A stretch of DNA of 64,000 bases from Lachnospiraceae bacterium (lineage in GTDB: Bacteria > Bacillota > Clostridia > Lachnospirales > Lachnospiraceae), in assembly GCA_022845895.1 (NCBI GenBank), contig AP025573.1, positions 3,754,501 through 3,818,500 of the forward strand. The letters are read 5' to 3'. Below are positions 16,634 to 25,621 of this stretch, in pieces. A model generated the notes under the pieces. That model was not told where the DNA came from and did not search any database. It was given only the letters and a program-made list of their open reading frames with translations. The translations under genes were made by a program, and so were the position numbers. Positions within the stretch are counted from its first letter, which is position 1, and each line of letters begins with the position of its first letter.

Positions 16634-18142
16634 CTATACCTCGAACTGTCCCCAGACAGTATCAAGCGCTCTGACCACTTCGCGGTACTTTTCATATTTC
16701 TTCTGGTAGACAAAAGTCTTGTCTCTATCCGGATAAATCCGGTCCGATATATGTACCATATGGTCTGCAGCGTCTTTATAATCTTTGTATACTCCTGCCG
16801 CGATTGCCGCTGCCATTCCGCAGCCAAGAGCGCCCAACTCCTTTGCCTCCACCGTCTCGATTGGCAGTCCCAGCGCATCCGCGAACATCTGGACCCAGAC
16901 TTTGGAGTTTACCGCACCGCCCGCCATGCGAATCGCCTCTGGTGGCTTCCTCGAAGACAGAAGGCGCTCGATATGAGTCCGGTGGGAATATGCCACGCCT
17001 TCATAGACAGCTCTCAGCATATGTGCCTTGTCATGGTAAGTAGTAAGCCCGACAAACGCTCCTTTCCCGAGCGGATGGGCATTGGATCCATACAGGAAAG
17101 GCAGGAAGTATACATCCGATTCTTCCGGCTTTATGCTGCTCACCTTTTCATTTACCACATCGTATATTGTCTTTCCATCCGGTATCTCTTCTCCTTCCAT
17201 ACAGTTTTCCAGGAACCATTCCAGATTGCCGGAAGAAGTGGCGCTGCATTCTTCTACCAGATAGTATCCCGGTACGGCAAATAATGAATTCATCGCAACG
17301 CTTCCGTCCAGTACGGGCGTCTTGGAGATGTATTCGTTAATGCTCCAGGTCCCGGCTATCGTACACAGCTCGTCTGGCGACATGACGTTCACCGCGACGG
17401 CACAGGCGTCGATGTCAAACATCCCCCCTGCCACAGGTGTCCCTTCCAGGAGCCCGGTAAGTTCCGCCGCCGTTTTTGTAACGGTACCGCATAAGTCATA
17501 CGAATATCTTACCGGAGCCAGTTTGTCGTATACCTCTCCTATGCCGAGCTTTTCCAGTATCGTCCTGTCGAACCTTGCATGCTTCACATCCATGAGGCCG
17601 GAGCCGGAGATGTCTGTCGCTTCACTGTAGGCTTCTCCGGTAAGTCGGAACCGTATATAATCTTTTACAGAGAATACATACTCCATATTGTCGTATACAT
17701 CTCTGTGATGCTCCTTGAACCATGCAAGCAGCGATACCTGCTGACAGGCCATAAGTTCCTGGCACAGCTGGCCGTGCAGCTCGTCATATACTCCGTTGTC
17801 ATGCCATCTCTTCGGATATTTCCAGGCGCGGCTGTCAGTAGAAATAATGCCGTTATATGCAGGCCTGCCGTCTTTGCCCCACGGATACAGCCCTTTCCCA
17901 TGTCCACATACAGCTATTCCAAGTATATCAGCGCCATTCGTCCCTGCCTTCTCAATGGCCCTCTTTACACAGTCACAGTTGGCCAGCCAGAGTTCCTCCA
18001 TATCACGTTCTGTATAGCCCGATTTCGGAGTGATAACTTTCGTCTGCTTTCCGGCGGAAGCGATTTCCTTTCCTTTCAGATCAAAGATAGCTGCTTTCGT
18101 AGAAGTGCCGCCGTTATCCAGACCAATTACATACTTTCCCAT
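16634..18142 (-). CDS. lyxK: L-xylulokinase (FGGY family)
   Basis: FGGY kinase of 502 residues that resembles the Escherichia coli LyxK protein in several blocks: GLDNGGTSTKA at the start, GYTERDMEELW, GHGKGLY, PVSLL-like QVSLLAWFKEH, TSSGNLEWF, FLPFLYGSNA and the C-terminal YQKKYEKYREV. It phosphorylates L-xylulose to L-xylulose-5-phosphate. The ATG follows AAGGAG. It stands between the 3-epimerase gene (25-bp gap upstream) and the dehydrogenase, so the set would convert a pentitol to L-ribulose-5-phosphate. Confidence 0.85.
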   Translation of the reverse strand: MGKYVIGLDNGGTSTKAAIFDLKGKEIASAGKQTKVITPKSGYTERDMEELWLANCDCVKRAIEKAGTNGADILGIAVCGHGKGLYPWGKDGRPAYNGIISTDSRAWKYPKRWHDNGVYDELHGQLCQELMACQQVSLLAWFKEHHRDVYDNMEYVFSVKDYIRFRLTGEAYSEATDISGSGLMDVKHARFDRTILEKLGIGEVYDKLAPVRYSYDLCGTVTKTAAELTGLLEGTPVAGGMFDIDACAVAVNVMSPDELCTIAGTWSINEYISKTPVLDGSVAMNSLFAVPGYYLVEECSATSSGNLEWFLENCMEGEEIPDGKTIYDVVNEKVSSIKPEESDVYFLPFLYGSNAHPLGKGAFVGLTTYHDKAHMLRAVYEGVAYSHRTHIERLLSSRKPPEAIRMAGGAVNSKVWVQMFADALGLPIETVEAKELGALGCGMAAAIAAGVYKDYKDAADHMVHISDRIYPDRDKTFVYQKKYEKYREVVRALDTVWGQFEV

Positions 18143-18166
18143 TCTCAGAACTCCTTTCCGAACTTC

Positions 18167-19036
18167 TTATGCGCTGATATCATCCGGCAGGCCGAGAAGA
18201 TGTCTTGCCCTTTCAAACTGCTCCTCAAGAAAAGCTCTGTTCGTCCGCACGATTTCCCGCCAGTTCTCTTCCCCGCAGTACCAGAATTCCGCAACAAATC
18301 TTCTGACTCCCTGCTCATATAGCTTTGCAATGGCCATGGGGAAGTCTACCTGTCCTGTCCCATATGGAATTTCTCTGAATTTTCCAATTACAGTCTCTTT
18401 CAGATGGGCTGCCGCGATATGCCCTCTTCCGGTATTGATATCTGCTGCCACATCATTCGTGGCATTAAAGATATTTCCAATGTCGGGGTACACCTGGAGA
18501 TACGGTGAATTTACCCTGTTTACACTGTACATCGCTTTCTCCACCGTATTCATGAAATCATTTTCCATCGTCTCGATAGCCAGCATTACACCATGGGATG
18601 CTGCAAACATCGTCCCTTCTTCCAGATTTCTGTAGAATCTTTCTCTTGTAGCCTTATCGCTCGTCTCGTCATAATAGCAGTCATATCCCTGCGCCTGTAT
18701 TATACGAATGCCCATTTTCCCGGCAAACAGAATCCCCTTGCGCAGAAGCTCCCTGGCCTCTTTTTCCCACTTTCTACTCCCTAACGGATATTTCCGCTGT
18801 GCACTGAAGCAGATTGTCTCTATCGGAATTCCCACTCTTTTCTGTGCTTCTAAGAGCTCATATATCTGTTCGTCGCTCCAGTCAAGCCGGGACATTCTCA
18901 TATCCGTCTCATCAATGCTCATTTCTATATAGTCAAAACCGGCTTCCCTGGCAGCCTCCAGACGCTCCTCCCATGCCAGCTCAGCGGGCATGGCCTTCTC
19001 ATAGACTCCAATCCTGTATGTATTCCTATATGACAT
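18167..19036 (-). CDS. L-xylulose-5-phosphate 3-epimerase (UlaE/SgbU family)
   Basis: A 289-residue TIM-barrel epimerase with the UlaE-like start GVYEKAMP, then GFDYIEMSIDETD, ETMENDFM and YPDIGNIFNA, which carry metal-binding acidic residues. UlaE interconverts L-xylulose-5-phosphate and L-ribulose-5-phosphate. First gene of a leftward operon with L-xylulokinase and a dehydrogenase; ATG after GAAAGGAGGGG. With the 4-epimerase at 20112 this completes a route to D-xylulose-5-phosphate and the pentose phosphate pathway. Confidence 0.9.
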   Translation of the reverse strand: MSYRNTYRIGVYEKAMPAELAWEERLEAAREAGFDYIEMSIDETDMRMSRLDWSDEQIYELLEAQKRVGIPIETICFSAQRKYPLGSRKWEKEARELLRKGILFAGKMGIRIIQAQGYDCYYDETSDKATRERFYRNLEEGTMFAASHGVMLAIETMENDFMNTVEKAMYSVNRVNSPYLQVYPDIGNIFNATNDVAADINTGRGHIAAAHLKETVIGKFREIPYGTGQVDFPMAIAKLYEQGVRRFVAEFWYCGEENWREIVRTNRAFLEEQFERARHLLGLPDDISA

Positions 19037-19055
19037 ATCTCCCCTCCTTTCTCTG

Positions 19056-19166
19056 TTTTGTGCAATTTATATATTTTAAATGATTTTACAAGAACAATTA
19101 TACGTTTACTGCACAAAAAAAGCAATGACATTTTTCATATTAATTTACATTTGTCCGTTTTGTGCA
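19056..19166. promoter_or_regulatory. Three TTTTGTGCA boxes in the divergent promoter region
   Basis: TTTTGTGCA at 19056-19064 and 19158-19166 and its complement TGCACAAAA at 19110-19118 lie upstream of the epimerase gene, at 48-54 bp spacing. Three copies of a 9-mer in 110 bp suggests an operator, perhaps of a regulator not encoded here. Confidence 0.45.
19126..19156. promoter_or_regulatory. Tandem SorC-like boxes upstream of the L-xylulose operon
   Basis: TGACATTTTTCA (19126-19137) and TTACATTTGTCC (19145-19156) resemble the boxes at 4090-4120 and 13943-13973 and have the same 19-bp spacing. They lie between the divergent epimerase and HAD genes. Confidence 0.5.
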
Positions 19167-19265
19167 TCATCTCTTTTCTATTTCCTGCCAATGTAATATA
19201 ATGATACCAAGGTCAAAAGGGCATGCAGAGCCTGTCCATGATTATATTTATATTAGGAGGCTGAT

Positions 19266-20051
19266 ATGGTTAAGTTGATTGCCAGTGATTTGGATGGCAC
19301 ACTTCTTCAGAATGGGGCACAGCGCCTGAGTCCGGAAGTATTTGATATGATAAGAACGTTGAAAAGTCATGGCATTTTATTTACTGCTGCCAGCGGCCGC
19401 CAGTACACGAATCTGCGGCGCCTGTTCGCACCGGTAAAGGATGATATTGCCTACGTGGCGGAGAATGGCTCCTTAAGCATCTATGAGGGGAAAACACTTT
19501 CAAAGGGAACGGTCAGCAGGAACCTGGGACTTCGCATTCTTGACGCGGTCCGAGATTACGGGCGCTGTGAATGTATCGTATCCGGGGAGCGCGTCTGCTA
19601 CACAGATTCACGGAATCCCCGCTTCGCGGAACATATGTTGAATGTTGTCGGTAACGACATGGAATTTGTAGATGATTTAAAGACAGACGTAGAAGAGCCC
19701 TTCTTAAAGCTGGCGCTCTGTGACTTTGACGGCACCGCACATACGGAAGCACATTTTAAGGAACTCTTTTCAGATGAAATCAAAATCGTGACATCCGGTA
19801 ATATCTGGGTTGATTTTATTACCCCTGGAGCCAATAAAGGGAATGCACTGCAGGTACTTTTGGATTATCTTGAGATTGACGCACAGGACTGTATCGCCTT
19901 CGGCGATCAGTGCAACGATGAAGAGATGCTTCAGCTTGCAGGCACAAGCTATGCCATGTCTTATGCGCCGCCGGCTGCCTTACGGCATGCCTCTTGTACG
20001 ACAGATTCGGTTGAAGAAGCGCTGGCAGATATTATTAAGGAGCTTGAATAA
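19266..20051 (+). CDS. HAD-superfamily (Cof-type) sugar phosphatase
   Basis: A 261-residue Cof-type HAD hydrolase. Motif I is SDLDGTLL at the N-terminus, motif II is FTAASGR, the conserved Lys is in GANKGNAL, and motif IV is AFGDQCNDEEM. Such enzymes dephosphorylate sugar phosphates or FMN-like compounds with broad range. It starts after TTAGGAGG and is divergent from the L-xylulose operon, so it may limit sugar-phosphate stress; this is inference. Confidence 0.9.
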   Translation: MVKLIASDLDGTLLQNGAQRLSPEVFDMIRTLKSHGILFTAASGRQYTNLRRLFAPVKDDIAYVAENGSLSIYEGKTLSKGTVSRNLGLRILDAVRDYGRCECIVSGERVCYTDSRNPRFAEHMLNVVGNDMEFVDDLKTDVEEPFLKLALCDFDGTAHTEAHFKELFSDEIKIVTSGNIWVDFITPGANKGNALQVLLDYLEIDAQDCIAFGDQCNDEEMLQLAGTSYAMSYAPPAALRHASCTTDSVEEALADIIKELE

Positions 20052-20099
20052 ACCGGCGTATTCTGCAGGCCTGGCTGGAGGCTGCGGAATACGCCGGTT
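20051..20099. terminator. Bidirectional hairpin between convergent HAD and araD genes
   Basis: AACCGGCGTATTC (20051-20063) pairs perfectly with GAATACGCCGGTT (20087-20099). It lies between two convergent genes and could stop transcripts from both; T runs are short on each side. Confidence 0.7.
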
Positions 20100-20111
20100 C
20101 TGTGATTCCGG

Positions 20112-20804
20112 TTATTTCTTTTGTCCATAGTATGCATTTGCGCCGTGTTTTCTATAGTAATGCTTATCCTGCAGATCCTGAGGCGCGGGCCGCACCTGCG
20201 GGTTAATCAGCTCACATCGGGCCGCCATCTTCGCCACCTCTTCCAGGACGACCGCGTTGTGTACCGCTTCGTCCGCATTGCTTCCCCACGTAAAAGGCCC
20301 GTGGTTCTTACAGAGTACGGCAGGCATCGCCATGTATTCTTTTCCTTTGAAGTGTTCTGCTATCAGCAGGCCTGTATTCTTCTCATAGGCCTCTTCTATC
20401 TCTTCTCTCGTAAGATTGCGCACACAAGGAATCTCCCCATACATGTAATCAGCATGAGTCGTTCCATAGCAGGGTATCCCTCTGCCGGCCTGGGCCCAGC
20501 TGGTCGCCCATTCGGAATGGGTATGTACGATTCCTCCCATATCCGGGAATGCCTTGTAGAGCTCAAGGTGGGTCGCCGTGTCCGAAGAAGGATTATATTC
20601 ACCCTCAACTTTATTCCCATCCAGATTCATAACTACCATATCTTCTGCTTTCAGCTTATCGTAATCCACACCGCTTGGTTTAATGACAAACAGTCCCTTT
20701 TCTCTGTCTATCCCACTTACATTACCCCATGTAAATGTAACCAGCCCGTACTTTGGAAGCAGCATATTCGCCTCATACACTTCTTTTTTTAACGCTTCTA
20801 ACAA
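20112..20804 (-). CDS. araD: L-ribulose-5-phosphate 4-epimerase
   Basis: AraD-type class II aldolase-fold epimerase of 230 residues. Visible features are [22 protein letters not shown], the zinc-ligand motif [13 protein letters not shown], the AraD-typical [16 protein letters not shown] and the C-terminal [14 protein letters not shown]. It converts L-ribulose-5-phosphate to D-xylulose-5-phosphate. The start is a TTG preceded by AAAGGAGGAG. It is transcribed alone, convergent with the HAD gene, and completes the pathway of the 16-19 kb operon. Confidence 0.94.
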   Translation of the reverse strand: MLEALKKEVYEANMLLPKYGLVTFTWGNVSGIDREKGLFVIKPSGVDYDKLKAEDMVVMNLDGNKVEGEYNPSSDTATHLELYKAFPDMGGIVHTHSEWATSWAQAGRGIPCYGTTHADYMYGEIPCVRNLTREEIEEAYEKNTGLLIAEHFKGKEYMAMPAVLCKNHGPFTWGSNADEAVHNAVVLEEVAKMAARCELINPQVRPAPQDLQDKHYYRKHGANAYYGQKK

Positions 20805-21014
20805 GTTCTTCTCCTCCTTTTATCTCGATATTTTATAAAGCTATACTACAATACATGCCCGCCGATTACAAGCTCTAATCCTATTACATCATTCAGGCAG
20901 AATCTCTTTCACCAATCTTCTAGAAATAGAGATTGTTAAAAAAATATGTATTCAAATAAAATATTATTTATGCTGTAAAAATATAGATTATATTTTCATA
21001 TTTATAAAAATTTA

Positions 21015-21042
21015 TTTACAATTATTTTATTCATGTTATAAT
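21015..21042 (+). promoter_or_regulatory. Promoter of the amidohydrolase operon
   Basis: TTTACA and TATAAT are separated by 16 bases, 30 bp upstream of the ATG at 21072. The rest of the 267-base gap between araD and this gene is AT-rich and holds nothing else recognisable. Confidence 0.65.
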
Positions 21043-21071
21043 ATTATCAAATTCAATGCGGAGGTGAAGCA

Positions 21072-22340
21072 ATGAAAAAATCACACTTGATTATTTGTGG
21101 CAGACTTTTCGATGGAATTCATGAAGACTTGACACCAGATATGGAAATCCTGGTAGAAGGCAGCCGTATTACAGCAGTGGGCAGGAATCTTTCCAGACCG
21201 AAGGATGTGAACGTAATCAATCTGAAGCATCTCACGGTTACGCCAGGGATGATTGATGCCCATGTGCATGGCAATCTGATGCGATGGCAGGAAACCGACA
21301 ATATCCTCTTTCAGTCAGAAGGATATAGTACACTCGCCTTCCTGCATACCGCAGAGCGCTGCCTGGAGAGAGGTTTTACCACAATCAGATGTAACGGGAT
21401 GGGGCCGGCAGGCTATGGCATCGTAGACGCCAGGAATGTGATTGACAGAGGACTGTTCCCTGCTGCCAGGATGAATGTCGGCGCACATATGCTTGGAGGA
21501 CCGGGCATGCCGGGAGACATGAGCATGTATGCATGCACCAATGAACCACTTTCGGATTATATGCAGATAAAGACAATCGGGAGCGGCAGGGATTTCTTCC
21601 GGAATCAGGTTCGCAGGGAGGTAAAGTACGGCACTGATTTTATCAAGATCTTCTTGTCAGGCAGTTTCCTGAGTCCGGACGGAGGTCCTGAAATCAGCTA
21701 TCTGGACGACGAGGAATTACAGATCATCATCCAGACGGCACATGATCTGGGAAAACCGGTCACAGCACATGTGTATCCGCCAAGAATGATGAAAAAGCTG
21801 CTTGAATTCGGAATCGACGGTATGGAGCACGGTGCGCTCATGGACGAAGAGACCGCCAAAATGTTCGAAAAGCAGGATACATATTTAGTTCCAACATTTT
21901 CACCATTTCAGGATGTCATCGAAGGAAATGATAATCTTGTTGACAAGAATACAGAAGACAGCCAGATGAAATTAAGAAAATTCGCACCACGTTTGAAAGA
22001 AAGCAGACAGATTATCAGAGACAGTAAGATCAGGCTCGGTTTTGGATCTGATTTCTGCGCCGTCCATCAGCCATACGAAAGCTGGTACGAATACAGAAGC
22101 TGGATGCGTTCGGGCATGGGGGCATTCCGAACTTTAAAGGCTGCAACAAGCGTAAATGCAGGAATCTTGAAAATGGACCACCTGATTGGAACAATCGAGC
22201 CAGGCAAGCTGGCAGACATAGCCGGATGGCACAGGGACCTGTTAGACGACTGCGACGCATTGAGCGAGTGCGACTTCGTTATGAAAAACGGCTGCGTCTA
22301 TCCCACTGCTGACATAGTTGTGGACGGGTATACGAGGTAA
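21072..22340 (+). CDS. Metal-dependent amidohydrolase (imidazolonepropionase/prolidase-like)
   Basis: Amidohydrolase-superfamily enzyme of 422 residues. Metal ligands are seen in GMIDAHVHGN (HxH), a likely carboxylated Lys in DFIKIFLSG, His in VTAHVYPP and MEHGAL, and the Asp in GFGSDF. Members of this group hydrolyse cyclic amides or Xaa-Pro type dipeptides. It is first of three plus-strand genes with an MFS transporter and an M24 Xaa-Pro peptidase, so the operon may import and hydrolyse a proline-containing or cyclic dipeptide. Substrate not proven. The ATG follows GCGGAGG. Confidence 0.85.
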   Translation: MKKSHLIICGRLFDGIHEDLTPDMEILVEGSRITAVGRNLSRPKDVNVINLKHLTVTPGMIDAHVHGNLMRWQETDNILFQSEGYSTLAFLHTAERCLERGFTTIRCNGMGPAGYGIVDARNVIDRGLFPAARMNVGAHMLGGPGMPGDMSMYACTNEPLSDYMQIKTIGSGRDFFRNQVRREVKYGTDFIKIFLSGSFLSPDGGPEISYLDDEELQIIIQTAHDLGKPVTAHVYPPRMMKKLLEFGIDGMEHGALMDEETAKMFEKQDTYLVPTFSPFQDVIEGNDNLVDKNTEDSQMKLRKFAPRLKESRQIIRDSKIRLGFGSDFCAVHQPYESWYEYRSWMRSGMGAFRTLKAATSVNAGILKMDHLIGTIEPGKLADIAGWHRDLLDDCDALSECDFVMKNGCVYPTADIVVDGYTR

Positions 22341-22383
22341 CTGAAGGATTAATGGATTGTAACCGATATGAAGGAGAAAACAT

Positions 22384-23691
22384 ATGGATAACAACGTTGG
22401 ATATAAAAAGAACAGACCTATTATATTATTGATAGCACTGGCAGGTATGACTGCCTATCTTCTGCCTTATTTCCGCTACTACTACTATGATGCGTATCTG
22501 GCATATTTTGGAATCAACGATCTGCAGATGGGCGCTCTTGGCAGCGTATACGGTGCTCTGGCAATCGTAGGTTACTGCCTTGGCGGATGGGTAGCTGACA
22601 GAGCTCCGCTGAAAATCGTAGTTCCAGGCTCCCTCGTCGTGACCGGTGCAGCAGGACTGATCCTGCTTACCAAACCGGCATATCCTGTCCATGTTGCTAT
22701 CTATGCGATATGGGGAATCACGACGATTCTGACATTCTGGAATCCGCTTATGAAGGTTCTGCGGACACTGAGCAGGTCCGAGGAGCAGGCCAGAGGATAT
22801 GCACTGTTTGACATGGGACGGGGCATCTTGAATTTCGGCTCAGGATTGCTCATTATGGCTGCATTTACTGCCCTGTGCAGAGTTGTCGGAGACACACGGG
22901 GCATGACCGGACTGATTGTCTTCTACGCTCTCGAAGCTATCATCGTAGGTGTCATCTGTTATTTCGCTTTGAGAAACAGACTGCCGGATTTCACAAAGAC
23001 CGCAAAGGAAAAAGACACCAACTTTGCCCGTGAAGTGCTAAAGGCACTCAAGATGCCGACTACGTGGATGCTGGTCATCATTATGTTCACTACGTACGGC
23101 GTTATCATCAGCTATACCTATGTCGTGCCATATTGTACAGCCGCCTTTGGAATGTCCGCGGCACTGGCAGGTATTATGGGTTATGCGGCAAATGGGTTCC
23201 GTTTTGCAGGGTGCTGGATCGGCGGACAGATTGCAGACCGTAAAGGGCTATCTTCCATGATGCTGGCAAACCTTGTCCTCATGGCTGTTGGCGTGGCAGG
23301 ACTGCTCGTCACACCAAAGTCTATGAAATTCATGTGGATGCTTATCATCAGTATCGCAATCTTATGTATGTTTATGTATTCTGCACAGGCGCTGCATTAT
23401 GCTATAATGGAAGAAGGTAATTATCCGATAGAGACGATGGGTGCCGCAACATTCATCATCACCCCGTTAGGCTACGGCGCCGAGAGCATCATGCCGTTAT
23501 TCAACGGCTGGTGCCTGTCTACCTTTGACGGCATATCCGGGTACCGTGTCATGTTTACAGGATTCCTCATCCTCATCGGAATCGGCTTTCTTGCATGTAT
23601 GGGATACAGACATTTTACCAAAGAACGCCGTGCGGAGCTCGCAAAGCTGAGGGCAGGTGGAGGCGCTGCCGCAGAAGCAGAAGCCGGCTAA
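22384..23691 (+). CDS. MFS transporter
   Basis: Major facilitator with about 12 hydrophobic segments in 435 residues. The loop motif CLGGWVADRAPLK after TM2 and GGQIADRKG after TM8 are the usual MFS signatures, and the C-terminus ends in an Ala/Gly/Glu-rich tail. It starts after GAAGGAG, 43 bp downstream of the amidohydrolase, and probably imports that enzyme's substrate. Confidence 0.88.
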   Translation: MDNNVGYKKNRPIILLIALAGMTAYLLPYFRYYYYDAYLAYFGINDLQMGALGSVYGALAIVGYCLGGWVADRAPLKIVVPGSLVVTGAAGLILLTKPAYPVHVAIYAIWGITTILTFWNPLMKVLRTLSRSEEQARGYALFDMGRGILNFGSGLLIMAAFTALCRVVGDTRGMTGLIVFYALEAIIVGVICYFALRNRLPDFTKTAKEKDTNFAREVLKALKMPTTWMLVIIMFTTYGVIISYTYVVPYCTAAFGMSAALAGIMGYAANGFRFAGCWIGGQIADRKGLSSMMLANLVLMAVGVAGLLVTPKSMKFMWMLIISIAILCMFMYSAQALHYAIMEEGNYPIETMGAATFIITPLGYGAESIMPLFNGWCLSTFDGISGYRVMFTGFLILIGIGFLACMGYRHFTKERRAELAKLRAGGGAAAEAEAG

Positions 23692-23754
23692 TGTCGAAAC
23701 CGCCATATCTGTTACGGTACCGTACATATTTTATTATGAAAAGGAGCAGAAGTT

Positions 23755-24840
23755 ATGATGAATAAGAAAAGATTTGCAAGAGTTGTAGAAAATATGAAGG
23801 CATCCGGCCTGAGCCAGATACTCGTCACAGACGACCCGTCCATATTTTACCTGACGAAGCGGACTGTCAATCCGATGGAACGCTGCGGCGCTATATTGAT
23901 TAAAGACAGCGGAGAAGTACATGCATTTATGAATAACCTTTTCTGCTTCGATCCAATCGAAGGCATGATAATGCACTATTACGCAGACGGCGAAAACCCA
24001 TATGCACTGATTGCAGCGGAACTTAAGCCCGGTAAGGTCGGTTTTGATAAGAACTGGCCGTCCAAACACACGATTTCCATCCTGCAGGAAAGAGACGATA
24101 TCATTCCGGTGCTGGGTTCTGATTGTGTAGATCTGTGCAAAAGCCAGAAAGACGAAGAGGAACGTGAACTATTACGCAATGCCTCGAGAATCAACGACAT
24201 GGCTGTTGAATTCGCCATCAGCCATATTGACCCGAGCCTGGATGAGAAGCAGCTCTCCGATATGATTGAAGAATTCTTTGAAGCGCATGGCGCCGCCAGA
24301 GATATACAGCTCCAGTATGTGTGCTACGGCAAGAACGCGGCCGAACCACACCACGGGGCTGTGGCGGGAGAAAAGCTGAAAGAGGGCGATGCAGTGCTGT
24401 TCGACCTCTGGGCGCCTGTCGACAATTACTGGTGTGACATGACACGCACCGTATTCTACAAGAGTGTCAGTGATGAGCATAGGAAAGTATACGAAATCGT
24501 AAAAGAGGCGCAGCAGGCGGCTATTGATTTTGTAAAACCCGGAGTTAAAATGTGCGATATTGACGCCGTTGCCCGCAAGGTTATCACCGATGCCGGTTAC
24601 GGAGACAAGTTCCTCACCCGCACCGGACATGGCGTCGGCATGACTGTCCATGAGCCGCCGGAGGCAAGCGCATCCTGCGACCTGATTGCACAGCCTGGCA
24701 TGTGTTTTTCCATCGAGCCAGGCATCTATCTGAAAGACGACGTCGGTGTCAGGATTGAAGATCTTGTAATCGTGACAGAAGACGGATGTGAAGTATTGAC
24801 GAAATACCCGAAAGAGCTGCAGATTGTCGGAAACGACTGA
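23755..24840 (+). CDS. M24-family Xaa-Pro peptidase (aminopeptidase P/prolidase type)
   Basis: A 361-residue 'pita-bread' metallopeptidase. The N-terminal creatinase domain is followed by the catalytic domain with metal ligands in FDLWAPVDNYWCDMTRT (two Asp), GHGVGMTVHEPP (His), FSIEPGIY (Glu) and VRIEDLV (Glu). It cuts peptides next to proline. The ATG follows AAAGGAG; the second ATG is an equal choice. Last gene of the amidohydrolase-MFS-peptidase operon. Confidence 0.92.
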   Translation: MMNKKRFARVVENMKASGLSQILVTDDPSIFYLTKRTVNPMERCGAILIKDSGEVHAFMNNLFCFDPIEGMIMHYYADGENPYALIAAELKPGKVGFDKNWPSKHTISILQERDDIIPVLGSDCVDLCKSQKDEEERELLRNASRINDMAVEFAISHIDPSLDEKQLSDMIEEFFEAHGAARDIQLQYVCYGKNAAEPHHGAVAGEKLKEGDAVLFDLWAPVDNYWCDMTRTVFYKSVSDEHRKVYEIVKEAQQAAIDFVKPGVKMCDIDAVARKVITDAGYGDKFLTRTGHGVGMTVHEPPEASASCDLIAQPGMCFSIEPGIYLKDDVGVRIEDLVIVTEDGCEVLTKYPKELQIVGND

Positions 24841-24857
24841 TGTAAAGAACTGAGAAA

Positions 24858-24889
24858 GGGGCAGAGCCGGATTCCACGACTCTGCCCCT
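24858..24889. terminator. GC-rich hairpin after the M24 peptidase gene
   Basis: GGGGCAGAG pairs with CTCTGCCCC around a 13-base loop. On the plus strand no T run follows, on the minus strand TTTCTC follows, so its efficiency is uncertain. Confidence 0.55.
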
Positions 24890-24921
24890 ATGCTGCATCA
24901 AGCTGGTATCCCACACTTTTC

Positions 24922-25405
24922 CTATTCCATACGTTGACCAGCTAAAGTTATCACTTTTTTCGATTTGGATATAGTATAATTTGAATCCCCGAATTTGGCG
25001 GAAGCATATAGACTGTTTTCCGAACCATTTGTCACACTGGTTAAGATATCACCTACCGAATCATAATTACTGTCTGGTACGAATCCCGCAACACTGCAAT
25101 ACCACTCTGCAGTAAGCAAGTTTTCGTCTACAAATATCCAGCCTTTTTTGCTCCACATAAATGATGTTATTTCATACTTACAATCAATATCTTCATCCGA
25201 TGAACTGTTAAACTTCAATACCGCCTCAGTCCCTGTTTCTATTTTGTTATCAGAGACATTATTCACATCCAGCTTTTTAACTCCCGCTCCTTTAGTTTCA
25301 TTCAATATATCTGCCATGGCATTGTATCTTTCAATAAACTTGTTTATGGAATATGGGTTGTTCTTTATATTTTCAACCATTGCTTCACTATCTTTATATT
25401 TTAAT
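24922..25405 (-). pseudogene. 3' fragment of interrupted zinc-ribbon/TPR membrane protein gene
   Basis: The frame runs into codons TTA AAA TAT (LKY) at 25404-25396, and the same three codons end the 5' fragment at 33932-33924. Joining the halves restores an uninterrupted frame (...NALKY-KDSEAMVENI...). The fragment has about 160 codons and carries the C-terminal domain, seen for example in FIERYNAMADILNE and KKGWIFVDENLLTAEWYC. An ATG at 25380 could start a separate short protein, but no ribosome site precedes it. It is the downstream half of the gene whose start is at 34607, split by the mobile element. Confidence 0.8.
25396..25405. repeat. Attachment-site repeat, left end of the mobile element
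   Basis: ATATTTTAAT is identical to 33924-33933 at the right end. It falls in the same codons of the interrupted gene on both sides, as expected for a Tn916-type insertion point. Confidence 0.75.
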
Positions 25406-25487
25406 TATCCCCAAATTTTATATATAATTATTGATTATCCGCATATATACTATATTTATAAGCATATTTAATTATAGAAAAAGTTTA

Positions 25488-25517
25488 TTTTACCACGAAT
25501 TTACCACTATTGATTGA
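25488..25517. repeat. Integrase arm-type repeats, left
   Basis: TTTACCACGAA and TTTACCACTATTGA occur in tandem 85-110 bp inside the left end. They match TTTACCACGATT, TTAACCACGATTGA and TTTACCACAAAA at the right end. Tn916 integrase binds comparable DR2 repeats with its N-terminal domain. Confidence 0.6.
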
Positions 25518-25565
25518 GCTTTGATATGGCAACAGCAATATAATTTAGAGAAAACGGACAAATTA

Positions 25566-25597
25566 AAAGCAGTTACTTATAGAAAAATAACTGCTTT
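25566..25597 (-). terminator. Terminator of the metE-metF operon
   Basis: AAAGCAGTTA pairs perfectly with TAACTGCTTT around a 12-base loop, 25 bp downstream of the metF stop. On the minus strand TTAATTTG follows. Confidence 0.75.
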
Positions 25598-25621
25598 GTT
25601 TCATGTTTAAAATTTTTTATA

